A stretch of DNA of 64,000 nt from Sulfuriferula thiophila (lineage in GTDB: Bacteria; Pseudomonadota; Gammaproteobacteria; Burkholderiales; Sulfuriferulaceae), in NCBI RefSeq assembly GCF_003864975.1, contig NZ_BHGL01000046.1, positions 248,001 through 312,000 of the forward strand, in the 5' to 3' direction. Within the stretch, counting starts at the first letter, position 1. Every line of letters starts with the position of its first letter. The translations under genes were made by a program, and so were the position numbers. The notes under the pieces were generated by a model. It did not search any database. It saw nothing but the letters and a program-made list of their open reading frames with translations, and was not told the origin of the DNA. Of the stretch, positions 38,290 to 45,902 are shown piece by piece.

Positions 38290-38723
38290 TTATGCTTGCA
38301 CCCATAGCATTAGTGCTGGCTGCCAGCAGCAGTCCAGCCACATGGCATAAATGTCGCCAGAAACTTCGTAGTGATCACTGATATTGTGACTGGCGCGCTG
38401 TCGTGACTGAAACACACAGTTGAGAGTCATCCGGTATTTCTTGTCAGTATAGGCACCTGCATCGCATAACACTTCGCCGAGATGAATAGCGTACGCATAT
38501 CCCCTTCCAGATCAGTTTGCTTCTCCACATAATTTTTAGCAAATTCACCCAGACTAGGGCAGGTCAACGCTGATAAAACACGAGGCGATCGTAACAACAG
38601 CTTAACCTTAAATGGGTTGCCTAAATTTAACTCGCGTCCATCCCAGAAATTAATAGTGATCGGCAAAATCAGATAGCGCAATTTCCGTTCTACCAGATTT
38701 AACATATGAGTACGTAACATCAC
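38290..38723 (-). pseudogene. cfa: Remnant of a cyclopropane-fatty-acyl-phospholipid synthase
   Basis: Two overlapping minus-strand frames together resemble the first third of Cfa. The upstream frame (38427-38723) reads INFWDGRELNLG, VKLLLRSPRVLSAL, CPSLGEFAKNYVEKQTDLEGDMRTL, like the Cfa N-terminal domain. The downstream frame (38290-38472) has SHNISDHYEVSGDIYAMWLD, like the AIxxHYDVSNDFYxLWLD segment that opens the methyltransferase domain. A frameshift separates them and the methyltransferase domain itself is missing. The YbhB-like gene begins just downstream, so this looks like a deletion scar. Confidence 0.65.
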
Positions 38724-38873
38724 AGATCCACCTCAAAAATAACCTCACGGTGCGGCACCAGATAGCCACCCGTACTCACAAGTAGCAATAACACTGGTGA
38801 CCGCACGCAGCTTACAATTCAGGCAGGTATCACATACTGACTACGTTTCCAGTCCATTCAAGGCATTGTCCAG

Positions 38874-39665
38874 CTATTTAAACCGTGCCGAAATCTGATC
38901 AAGCGATTTCTGCATTTCTTCCCATGCTTTTTCTGCCCCACTCTTAATATCGTCCCATGCATGACCTGCATGCAAACGCAATTCTTGCAATTTGGACTGG
39001 ATTAACTCTCTTTTAGCGGCCAGCGTCTCAAGCTGTTTTTCATAATCAGCCCGAATATCAGCTTTAGCCGCTTGTGCTTTAGCCTTTAAATCTGCAACTT
39101 TCGCATCCCAGTCCTGAATCTGTTTTTCCAGCTTTTTCTGGAAGGCCAAAGCCTGTTTTGCCGTTATGGGTAATCCGGCCGCTTTACTGGGTGGGGTTTG
39201 TAACATACGCTCAATTTCTTCCTCAGCATCGAGCCAGTCTTGTGCTGTATCGCCTGCAGCAAAACCTCGCTTTTCTGCACGGAAATAAGCCGCTTTGGCA
39301 ACCATCTGATAGCGTTCTTCGGGTGTAACCGAGACTGCTGTACTTTTCTTGCTACGTGTTTTTGGTTTTGCTGCAAGCACTTCTCCTACCGCACTTTTGG
39401 CAACAGGTTTAGATTTAGCTGCTGCGGGTTTGGCTGCTGTGGGTTTGGCTGCTGTGGGTTTGGCTGCTGCGGGTTTGGCTGCTGTGGGTTTGGCTGCTGT
39501 GGGTTTGGCTGCTGTGGGTTTAGCTGCTACGGGTTTAGCTGCTACGGGTTTAGCTGCTGCGGGCTTGGCTGCTGCGGGCTTGGCTGCTGGTTTAGCTTTG
39601 GCCACTGGTTTCGGTTTAACCTCCAATTCCGATTTTTCTGCAGGTTTTAATTTCACTTCGGGCAT
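38874..39665 (-). CDS. Ala/Lys/Pro-repeat protein with DUF2934 and coiled coil
   Basis: 263 residues in three parts. The N-terminal third is a histone-H1-like tail with about eleven copies of a five-residue AAKPx repeat. A DUF2934 segment follows (SVTPEERYQMVAKAAYFRAEKRG, AAGDTAQDWLDAEEEIERML). The C-terminal 100 residues are a charged coiled coil (KKLEKQIQDWDAKVADLKAKAQAAKADIRADYEKQL in pieces). A basic, disordered tail of this type often binds DNA or another polyanion, but no function is established. GGAG lies ten bases before ATG. Confidence 0.8.
   Translation of the reverse strand: MPEVKLKPAEKSELEVKPKPVAKAKPAAKPAAAKPAAAKPVAAKPVAAKPTAAKPTAAKPTAAKPAAAKPTAAKPTAAKPAAAKSKPVAKSAVGEVLAAKPKTRSKKSTAVSVTPEERYQMVAKAAYFRAEKRGFAAGDTAQDWLDAEEEIERMLQTPPSKAAGLPITAKQALAFQKKLEKQIQDWDAKVADLKAKAQAAKADIRADYEKQLETLAAKRELIQSKLQELRLHAGHAWDDIKSGAEKAWEEMQKSLDQISARFK
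39418..39597. repeat. 15-bp tandem repeat array inside the DUF2934 gene
   Basis: About twelve direct repeats of a 15-base unit of the form GGTTTGGCTGCTGYG, with most differences limited to one or two bases. Each unit encodes five residues (AAKPT, AAKPA or AAKPV), so copy-number change keeps the frame. Several adjacent units are identical, which points to recent expansion by slippage. Confidence 0.9.
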
Positions 39666-39747
39666 GACTATGTACTCCTGTAGTTAAAAAATTCAGTATG
39701 TGACAAAAATCAATGAATTAGTACTTAAAGCAACATTCCTTTACTTA

Positions 39748-40311
39748 TCATTCCTGTAACGATTGCTCGTCAATTGCGCTCCTGCTCACACTAATCCGTT
39801 TGGCCTGCATGCCTTCGGCTGCCGACTCCTCAATAAAATGCACCTCCAGCCCAGGCTTAAGTTGATTAAAATCGATATTCACCAGATTTTCCCGACTGAA
39901 ATACAGCTCCTGGCCATCGGCAGTCTGAATAAAACCGCATCCATCCTCATCGAATAATCGCGCGATGCGCCCCTGAAATTCAGGCTCATGCGTTTTCACT
40001 TGCCCACTCTGCTTACGGTTATAGTCTTCCAGTTGGCGTTTTGCCGCATCGAAAGAATCGCGCAAGGCCACATAGATATCCTCATCATGCATACGATTGA
40101 CGATAATCTCGCTGCCGGGCACCGTAATATCAATGCGTATATTGAATTCTTTCCCCTGATGTTTATGTTTACCTGGTATTTCGACAGTCACACGACACGA
40201 CATGATATGCGGATAGGCACGGTCGAGTTTCTCTGCTTTTTCACGAATATTGGCCTCCACAGCTTCAGAGCTTGGAATATCGCGCAGTGTAATTTGTAGC
40301 GGAATTTTCAT
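39748..40311 (-). CDS. HPF/RaiA-type ribosome-associated domain fused to a cold-shock domain
   Basis: 187 residues from the ATG behind GGAG; an ATG 12 bases earlier lacks such a site. The N-terminal half (MKIPLQITLRDIPSSEAVEANIREKAEKL; INVR-like RIDITVPG; DEDIYVALRDSFDAAKRQLEDY) is a ribosome hibernation factor fold. The C-terminal part (FQGRIARLFDEDGCGFIQTADGQELYFSRENL) is a cold-shock RNA-binding domain with the GFI and YFS core. Such fusions occur in proteobacteria and may act on ribosomes or RNA under stress. The exact role is not established. Confidence 0.88.
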   Translation of the reverse strand: MKIPLQITLRDIPSSEAVEANIREKAEKLDRAYPHIMSCRVTVEIPGKHKHQGKEFNIRIDITVPGSEIIVNRMHDEDIYVALRDSFDAAKRQLEDYNRKQSGQVKTHEPEFQGRIARLFDEDGCGFIQTADGQELYFSRENLVNIDFNQLKPGLEVHFIEESAAEGMQAKRISVSRSAIDEQSLQE

Positions 40312-40478
40312 GGTCAACTCCATACGTTAATTTATCTTTGTCTACCAACACCATCAGAACAGACATAACAGTTTCATTAAAGACTATCGAACGCATAAAT
40401 TCAATCACTTACTATGCACAGAAGCAATGACTATGCTATCCTTATCTTGATTACGAAACAAAATTCAAGATATGTGTG

Positions 40479-41075
40479 ATGAATAATGAAACTACCCATG
40501 GCGGTAAACGATCTGGTGCAGGCCGTAAAACAGCTTACGGTGAACCGACCAGGCAAATACGCATTCCGGAGAGTCAGGTGCCGGTAGTGTTGCAGTACCT
40601 GCACGCACTCCGACAGCCACAACCAACCGCACCTCAACAGGGTGATAGCGTCATCAGCTCTATCCTGCCTTTGAACAGTGAAGCGCAACGCTGGGCCATC
40701 CCGGTGATGTCGCACACCGTACCTGCCGGTTTTCCCAGCCCGGCTGACGATTACATACAGGATCGCGTTGATCTCAATGAGCATCTCATCACCCACCGCG
40801 AAGCTACGTTTATCCTGCGCGTATCCGGCTGGTCGATGATCAACGCCGGCATCCATAATGGCGACGAAATCATTGTCGATCGGGCGCTGAATCCGGTTAA
40901 TGGCAATATTGTCGTGGCTGTGGTTAACAACGAACTGACGGTAAAGCGCCTGTATAAGACCGATACCGAAATTCGACTGGTGCCGGAAAATCCGGAATTT
41001 CAGGACATCATTATCGGTGCCGAAGAAGAACTGATGATCTGGGGAGTGGTGACGCGCGTCTTGCACAAAGTATGA
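40479..41075 (+). CDS. umuD: UmuD-like SOS mutagenesis protein
   Basis: 198 residues from ATG; a GTG one codon earlier is also possible. The C-terminal S24 self-cleaving domain has the scissile Ala83-Gly84 (TVPAGFPSP), nucleophile Ser119 (SGWSMINAG) and Lys156 (NELTVKRL). Cleavage after RecA activation would produce UmuD', which joins UmuC as DNA polymerase V. It is longer than E. coli UmuD (139), with a basic N-terminus ([10 protein letters not shown]) and a short helical region that could bind DNA. The end overlaps umuC by four bases. No LexA box was recognised upstream. Confidence 0.9.
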   Translation: MNNETTHGGKRSGAGRKTAYGEPTRQIRIPESQVPVVLQYLHALRQPQPTAPQQGDSVISSILPLNSEAQRWAIPVMSHTVPAGFPSPADDYIQDRVDLNEHLITHREATFILRVSGWSMINAGIHNGDEIIVDRALNPVNGNIVVAVVNNELTVKRLYKTDTEIRLVPENPEFQDIIIGAEEELMIWGVVTRVLHKV

Positions 41076-42379
41076 CGACGATGGCGCAGCCCGCGCGTAT
41101 CGCGCTGATCGATGTCAATAACTGCTACGTATCCTGCGAGCGCCTGTTTCGCCCCGAACTGGAAAGCAAGCCCGTCGTCGTGCTCTCCAACAACGATGGC
41201 TGTGTCGTCGCCCGCTCTGCCGAAGTCAAGGCGCTGAGCATACCGATGGCTGCACCGTGGTTCAAATTGAAAGATCTGGCCAGACAGCATGGCATCATCG
41301 CGCTGTCGAGCAACTACCCGCTCTATGCCGACATGAGCAATCGCATCATGTCCATGCTGGCCCAATTCAGCCCGCGTCAGGAAATCTATTCGATTGATGA
41401 ATGCTTTCTTGATCTCAGCGGATTCCAGCAGCCAGACCTTACCCAATACGCCCAGGAGATGCGCCAGCGCGTACTGCAATGGCTGGGGCTGCCAGTCTGT
41501 GTCGGCATCGCCCCCACCAAAACGCTGGCCAAGCTCGCCAACCACATCGCCAAGAAACAACCCGCGTGGCGCAGCGTATGTGATCTGAGCGCCCTCGCCC
41601 CCATTACAGTGGACAACTTGCTCACCAATATCAGCGTCGCCGAGGTATGGGGTGTAGGCCGCCAGCACACCCAGGCGTTGAATACCATCGGCATACACAC
41701 CGTCAAGCATCTGCGTGACGCCGACCCCGCCCACATCCGTCGACGCTTCTCGGTGACACTGGAACGCACGGTGCAGGAACTACGCGGTATCAGCTGTCTT
41801 GATCTGGAGGAAATTACCCCACCCCGACAGCAAATCATCTCCAGCCGCTCATTCGGCCGCGTAGTACACCACCTGCACGAACTGGAGGAGGCAGTCACCC
41901 TCTACGTCTCGCGCGCTGCGGAGAAACTGCGGCAACAGCACTCGGTGGCCGGCGCCATACAAGTGCATATTCGCACCAATCCGCACCAAATCAGGGAGCC
42001 GCAATACAGCTCCAGCCTGATCGTGCCACTGAGCGACGCCACTGACGACACTCTGCAGCTCAATGCAGCCGCCCTCTTCGGACTGAAAAACCTGTTCCGC
42101 CCCGGCTATGCTTACGCCAAGGCCGGAATCACGCTGCTGGAACTGATACCAAAACACCAGGCATGTACCAACCTGTTTACCGATGTCGCCGGCACCGCCC
42201 GGCGAACTACACTGATGCAGACGCTCGATGCCGTCAATCGTAAATACGGCAAGCACACCCTCGGCACCGGTGTTGCCGGCATCGCCACACGCCAGGCATG
42301 GTCGATGAAGCTGGGTAACCGGACGCCTAACTACACAACACGCTGGGACGAACTGGCTATCGCCCATGCGAATACATAG
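41072..42379 (+). CDS. umuC: UmuC-like DNA polymerase V catalytic subunit
   Basis: 435 residues, a Y-family translesion polymerase. Motifs are [18 protein letters not shown] (first metal-binding Asp), [23 protein letters not shown] (catalytic Asp-Glu) and [18 protein letters not shown]. The little-finger domain and C-terminal DUF4113 region ([20 protein letters not shown]) are intact. With UmuD' it copies past DNA lesions at the cost of errors. Translation is coupled to umuD by ATGA. Confidence 0.95.
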   Translation: MTTMAQPARIALIDVNNCYVSCERLFRPELESKPVVVLSNNDGCVVARSAEVKALSIPMAAPWFKLKDLARQHGIIALSSNYPLYADMSNRIMSMLAQFSPRQEIYSIDECFLDLSGFQQPDLTQYAQEMRQRVLQWLGLPVCVGIAPTKTLAKLANHIAKKQPAWRSVCDLSALAPITVDNLLTNISVAEVWGVGRQHTQALNTIGIHTVKHLRDADPAHIRRRFSVTLERTVQELRGISCLDLEEITPPRQQIISSRSFGRVVHHLHELEEAVTLYVSRAAEKLRQQHSVAGAIQVHIRTNPHQIREPQYSSSLIVPLSDATDDTLQLNAAALFGLKNLFRPGYAYAKAGITLLELIPKHQACTNLFTDVAGTARRTTLMQTLDAVNRKYGKHTLGTGVAGIATRQAWSMKLGNRTPNYTTRWDELAIAHANT

Positions 42380-42380
42380 A

Positions 42381-42397
42381 CTGGCATACAGTTTGCT
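42381..42397 (+). promoter_or_regulatory. Sigma-54 (RpoN) type promoter ahead of the ykkC-class riboswitch
   Basis: CTGGCATACAGTTTGCT matches the -24/-12 consensus YTGGCAC-N5-TTGCW. GG (42383-42384) and GC (42395-42396) are separated by exactly ten bases. A start site near 42408 would place the riboswitch at the front of the transcript. It begins two bases after the umuC stop. The enhancer-binding protein is unknown; nitrogen control by NtrC is a natural guess. Confidence 0.65.
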
Positions 42398-42454
42398 CCA
42401 GTCACCCTTGCAGGTAGAGAAATGTCGAATACCCAAGAAATTCGTCACCATCTA

Positions 42455-42575
42455 CTTAGGGGTACTAGGGTTCCGATTAGCGGATGCAAATTCGCCAGTG
42501 ACTGGTCCAAGAGTACACCGGCCCCGATAGTCACAGCATCGGTGTTCCACGGAGGGATAAAAGCCCGGGAGAGGA
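42455..42575 (+). ncRNA. ykkC-class riboswitch, probably guanidine-I
   Basis: Conserved blocks appear in the right order and spacing: CTAGGGTTCCG (42465-42475), CTGGTCCAAGAG (42502-42513), then ACGGAGGGATAAAAGCCC (42549-42566) followed by GGGAGA. Stems are visible: TACT with AGTA closing the first helix, CCGAT with ATCGG (42524-42542), and GGG with CCC around the ATAAAAG loop. Subtype 1 (guanidine) is favoured by CCAAGAG and the 3' GGGATAAAAGCCCGGGAGA-type ending. Subtype 2 relatives bind ppGpp, PRPP or (d)ADP and cannot be fully excluded by eye. The regulated gene starts about 50 bases on. Guanidine-I RNAs usually control guanidine exporters, carboxylases or hydrolases, not this kind of gene. 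Confidence 0.88.
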
Positions 42576-42622
42576 CGTCAATTCGTCTCAACCTGCGCCC
42601 ACTCACCGTTAAGGAATGCTAT

Positions 42623-43465
42623 ATGGAACTCAAAGTTTTTAAAACCTACTGGGGCTGGAAGTCTGATTACTCCGCAATTGTGGATGACCTGCTCGCATTT
42701 GGCTTCAACGGCCTGGAAGCACCTGCTCCGCGCGACCTGAACGAACGTGTGCTGCTGGCTGAGCGCTTGCGTGCAGAGGGACTGGATTACATCAGCGAAA
42801 TCTCCACTACCGGCTACGCGATTCCCGATCGCAAAGCAACACCGCAACAGCATCTTGACGAACTCGAAGCCAAGATCATCCACGCTAAACCATTATCTCC
42901 TCTCTTCCATAATGTCATGGGGGGCTGCGATGCCTGGCCAGTGGAAACGCAGATCGACTTTTTCGCTCGCGCACTGGAAATCGCAGATCGTCACGAAGTG
43001 ATTTGCAGCTTTGAAACGCATCGTGGCCGCTCTTTCTACAATCCATGGATTACGCTGGATATGGTGCGCAGATTTCCCGCATTGCGACTCACTTTTGACA
43101 TCAGTCACTGGACGGTAGTATTGGAGCGAGCAATAGACACGGAATGGGACATCATCGAAGAACTGGTACCGCATGTGCAGCATGTCCAGGGGCGCTTTGG
43201 GTATGATCAGGGGGCACAAGTGCCGCATCCTGCTGATCCAGCTTACGCCTATTATGTTGAAATACACCGACGCTGCTGGGACGCAGTGTGGCAATACCAC
43301 CAGCAACAAGGGCAGACGGTGACAACGTTCACGCCAGAATGTGGTCCGGATGGCTATACCCTGCGCATGCCATTCACCAGTGAGCCGATAGACGATTTTG
43401 CTGCATTGAACCGCTGGATAGCACACGAAGAAAGACAGCGTTTCAAGAAAAATTTTGCTGGATGA
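42623..43465 (+). CDS. TIM-barrel sugar-phosphate isomerase/epimerase-like protein under riboswitch control
   Basis: 280 residues from the ATG behind AAGGA; the frame extends upstream only because the riboswitch happens to be open. The fold is the xylose-isomerase-like TIM barrel (AP_endonuc_2, COG1082). Likely metal ligands are Glu131 (SFETHRGR), Asp159 (LTFDISHW), His187 (VQHVQGR) and Glu239 (TPECGPDGY). Substrates in this superfamily are very diverse, so the reaction is unknown. Its leader holds a guanidine-type riboswitch and a sigma-54-like promoter, which suggests induction by guanidine or nitrogen stress. It stands alone, with no known guanidine gene beside it. Confidence 0.85.
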   Translation: MELKVFKTYWGWKSDYSAIVDDLLAFGFNGLEAPAPRDLNERVLLAERLRAEGLDYISEISTTGYAIPDRKATPQQHLDELEAKIIHAKPLSPLFHNVMGGCDAWPVETQIDFFARALEIADRHEVICSFETHRGRSFYNPWITLDMVRRFPALRLTFDISHWTVVLERAIDTEWDIIEELVPHVQHVQGRFGYDQGAQVPHPADPAYAYYVEIHRRCWDAVWQYHQQQGQTVTTFTPECGPDGYTLRMPFTSEPIDDFAALNRWIAHEERQRFKKNFAG

Positions 43466-43509
43466 TGATCCGATCTGGATAGTTAGATTATCCTAGAAAC
43501 GGCAGTTGG

Positions 43510-43629
43510 ACACGTTGAAGTGTGCGTTCATCAGGGTGCAGGGCAAGGCGCGACAAACCTGAATGGCCATTCCATTCAGGTGCGAAGCAACGCCGCCATG
43601 TGCCGTGAGGGGCGTGCAATTCAACGTGT
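43510..43629. repeat. Imperfect 120-bp palindromic element
   Basis: The outer arms ACACGTTGAA (43510-43519) and TTCAACGTGT (43620-43629) are perfect inverted repeats. The centre ACCTGAATGG-CCATT-CCATTCAGGT (43557-43581) is another perfect 10-bp stem. Between them the arms still pair in part; many differences are transitions that would leave G-U pairs in RNA. This looks like a MITE-like or repetitive extragenic palindrome, or a long structured 3' untranslated RNA. No transposase is nearby. Confidence 0.6.
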
Positions 43630-43685
43630 AGCGTAGTCACAAACAGGTGACAGGTGCATCATCGAAACAAGTGTTAAGTACCATA

Positions 43686-43784
43686 ATGTCAACTCAAAAA
43701 ATTAGCGGTCAACTGCCGTTTTTAGGATTATTGCTCGGGACGACCCTTGTAAACTTTATGAACAGCTGGGACGACCCGGCTTGA
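43686..43784 (+). CDS. Possible 32-residue hydrophobic small protein
   Basis: An ATG frame of 32 codons reads MSTQKISGQLPFLGLLLG and then TTLVNFMNSWDDPA, with a single hydrophobic stretch, ending 20 bases before the desaturase start. No good ribosome binding site precedes it and no family is recognised. It could be a small membrane protein or leader peptide; a chance frame is equally possible. Confidence 0.25.
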   Translation: MSTQKISGQLPFLGLLLGTTLVNFMNSWDDPA

Positions 43785-43804
43785 TTATCAAGTAGGAATA
43801 CACA

Positions 43805-44818
43805 ATGACGATACCGTTATTCAAGGATAAATCTGGCCTCATCTATCACAGCCTGGCGCTCGCCTATACATTACTGGCCTATGGACTGGGATTTGCAGGA
43901 CTGTTCAGCGACTACTGGTTAATCAATGTCTTGGGCACGCTGCTGCTGGCGCATGGCATGATCATTTCCGGCTATATGCTGCATGAATGTGCGCACAATA
44001 CGATATTCAAAAACAATGAACACAACGCCAGACTCGGCCGCATACTGATGTGGCTCAACGGCAGTTGTTACGGCACATACGAAGATGTGCGCTACAAGCA
44101 TTTCCGCCATCACGTCGATAACGGTGACCTGTGCTGGTTCGACTATCAAGCATGGTTTAAACGTCATCCCATGATATTGAAAATCGTGCTCGCGCTGGAG
44201 TGGCTCTACATACCTGCACATGAACTCGTCATGCATGGTCTGCTGGTATTTGGCTCGTTCATTATTCCGCAACGTAAATCCCAGCGATTGCACAATGTCG
44301 CCATCATCATCATTCGAGGCAGCCTTTATGGCACACTGCTCTGGTTCTATCCTCGCGCCGCAATACTCTACTCAGTCGCCTATATGCTCATGCTGATCGT
44401 GTTGCGTTTTATGGACAACTTACAACATGACTATGCCAGCACCTTTACCCTGTTTGACAAGACACCCCTGCCGCACAAAAGCGACCGTGAGTATGAGCAA
44501 ATTCACACTTTCAGCAATCCCATCTCGCTAACCCATAAATGGCCTAATCTACTGGTACTCAATTTCGGCTTCCACAACGCCCATCACGCCAGACCCACCA
44601 CCCCCTGGTTTCGATTACCCGCCTTGCACCGTGAGCTATATGGTGAAAATCCTGCTGACGTGATTCCATTCTTTGCGCAGGTAAAATGTTACTCACGTTA
44701 CCGCGTGGCGCGCGTTATGACATACGAACAGGAAGGCAATGGCGCGGCATACATGAAAGAAGCCAGCCAAGGGCTAGCCACGGGCATCAATGCCGTTTCT
44801 TTCCTGACAGCATTTTGA
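43805..44818 (+). CDS. Membrane fatty acid desaturase family protein
   Basis: 337 residues with four or more hydrophobic segments and the three histidine boxes of the membrane desaturase/hydroxylase family: HECAHN, HFRHH and HNAHH. These hold a di-iron centre that removes hydrogens from acyl chains (or hydroxylates related lipids) using oxygen. The substrate is not predictable. TAGGAA sits seven bases before ATG. It is convergent with the LysR-type regulator gene. Confidence 0.9.
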   Translation: MTIPLFKDKSGLIYHSLALAYTLLAYGLGFAGLFSDYWLINVLGTLLLAHGMIISGYMLHECAHNTIFKNNEHNARLGRILMWLNGSCYGTYEDVRYKHFRHHVDNGDLCWFDYQAWFKRHPMILKIVLALEWLYIPAHELVMHGLLVFGSFIIPQRKSQRLHNVAIIIIRGSLYGTLLWFYPRAAILYSVAYMLMLIVLRFMDNLQHDYASTFTLFDKTPLPHKSDREYEQIHTFSNPISLTHKWPNLLVLNFGFHNAHHARPTTPWFRLPALHRELYGENPADVIPFFAQVKCYSRYRVARVMTYEQEGNGAAYMKEASQGLATGINAVSFLTAF

Positions 44819-44861
44819 TCTGTCTGGATCGCGACTCCCTGTGGCACACCGACCAGTCCGG

Positions 44862-45761
44862 TTAATTTGTACTCAGGGAGTCACGTAAATATTGTATGAA
44901 CGCCTTTAATGGTGCCGACAAATGATGGCGACTGCTGTAATACAAGTACCAGCTGTCATAAGTTGACGACCAGTCGGTCAGTATGGGTATGAGTCGACCT
45001 TGTGCAATTTGCCGACTCATATACGCTTCTGCCATGTAGCCTATGCCTATACCATCACAAGCGGCTTTTACCATCAAATCCACTTCATTCACGATTAACG
45101 GCCCAGTCACGCCGACCTCGATTTTATTCTGATCCTTCTCGAATTCCCATAACAGCAATTGCTGATTGCCACGCCGAAAACAAATACAGTCGTGATGCTG
45201 TAAATCCTGCGGGGTTTCAGGTCTGGCATGTCTGGCCAGATAGTCGGGAGAAGCCACCGCTATCATGCGCGAGGGTGCACTGGCTTTTACCAACACCATA
45301 TCCTGAGCGATCAGGCTGCCGTGACGGATACCCGCATCGTATCGGCCCTTAACAATATCAATATTGACATTATCAACACTGATATCCAGATTAATCGCGG
45401 GATATGCCGCCAGAAAATCCTTTAACAACGGTGCCAGTATCATTCGCGCAGGAAGATGCGACACACTCAGGCGCAGCGTACCCATGGGCATATCACGAAA
45501 ATCATTGATAGATTCTACGGCTGCATCCAGCGTTTCAAAAGCTGGCTGTATTCGCGCCAGCAAGTGCTCCCCCGCCTCGGTCAGCGACACGCTGCGCGTC
45601 GTGCGTTGCAGCAAACGCACTCCCAGCCGCTGTTCCAGCCCACGTATAGTCTGGCTCAAGGTTGATGGCGCCTGTCCGAGCGCACTCGCAGCACGCGAAA
45701 AATTACCCCGCTCCACCACTTCGATAAAAGCACGCAATTCGGCAAATTCAGATCCGCGCAT
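44862..45761 (-). CDS. LysR-type transcriptional regulator
   Basis: 299 residues. The N-terminal winged helix-turn-helix (FAELRAFIEVVERGNFSRAASALGQAPSTLSQTI in part) is followed by the LysR substrate-binding fold (GTLRLSVSHLPARMILAPLLKDFL). It is divergent from the efflux operon starting near 45.9 kb, with about 140 bases between them. Auto-repression and control of that operon are the usual arrangement. The effector is unknown. Confidence 0.93.
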   Translation of the reverse strand: MRGSEFAELRAFIEVVERGNFSRAASALGQAPSTLSQTIRGLEQRLGVRLLQRTTRSVSLTEAGEHLLARIQPAFETLDAAVESINDFRDMPMGTLRLSVSHLPARMILAPLLKDFLAAYPAINLDISVDNVNIDIVKGRYDAGIRHGSLIAQDMVLVKASAPSRMIAVASPDYLARHARPETPQDLQHHDCICFRRGNQQLLLWEFEKDQNKIEVGVTGPLIVNEVDLMVKAACDGIGIGYMAEAYMSRQIAQGRLIPILTDWSSTYDSWYLYYSSRHHLSAPLKAFIQYLRDSLSTN

Positions 45762-45902
45762 AGGTCATCTCCAGCCAGCAATAGCATCACTGGCGATTAT
45801 TCGGTTTAACCACATAATGTATATGTATTACCAGCCATTATCATCATAATCTACCTCGACTACAATGACATTATCGAAATGGTCTATAGCGCGAGCAACC
45901 CT

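Noticed and set aside
39405-39600. CRISPR-like array
   Set aside because: The repeats are contiguous 15-base coding units without spacers.
39240-39687. Plus-strand frames rich in Gly/Cys/Ala opposite the DUF2934 gene
   Set aside because: They are translations of the complementary 15-bp repeat. The minus-strand frame has a ribosome binding site and recognisable domains.
40330-40478. LexA box upstream of umuD
   Set aside because: No CTGT-N8-ACAG-type site could be found in the region, although SOS control would be expected.
40431-41066. Minus-strand reading frame opposite umuD
   Set aside because: Antisense to the conserved UmuD frame; composition is that of a mirror frame.
41000-41734. Minus-strand reading frame opposite umuDC
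   Set aside because: 244 codons but antisense to two well-defined genes and with no recognisable motif.
42422-42622. Longer start for the TIM-barrel gene
   Set aside because: The upstream part of the frame lies within the ykkC-class riboswitch, and AAGGA marks the ATG at 42623.
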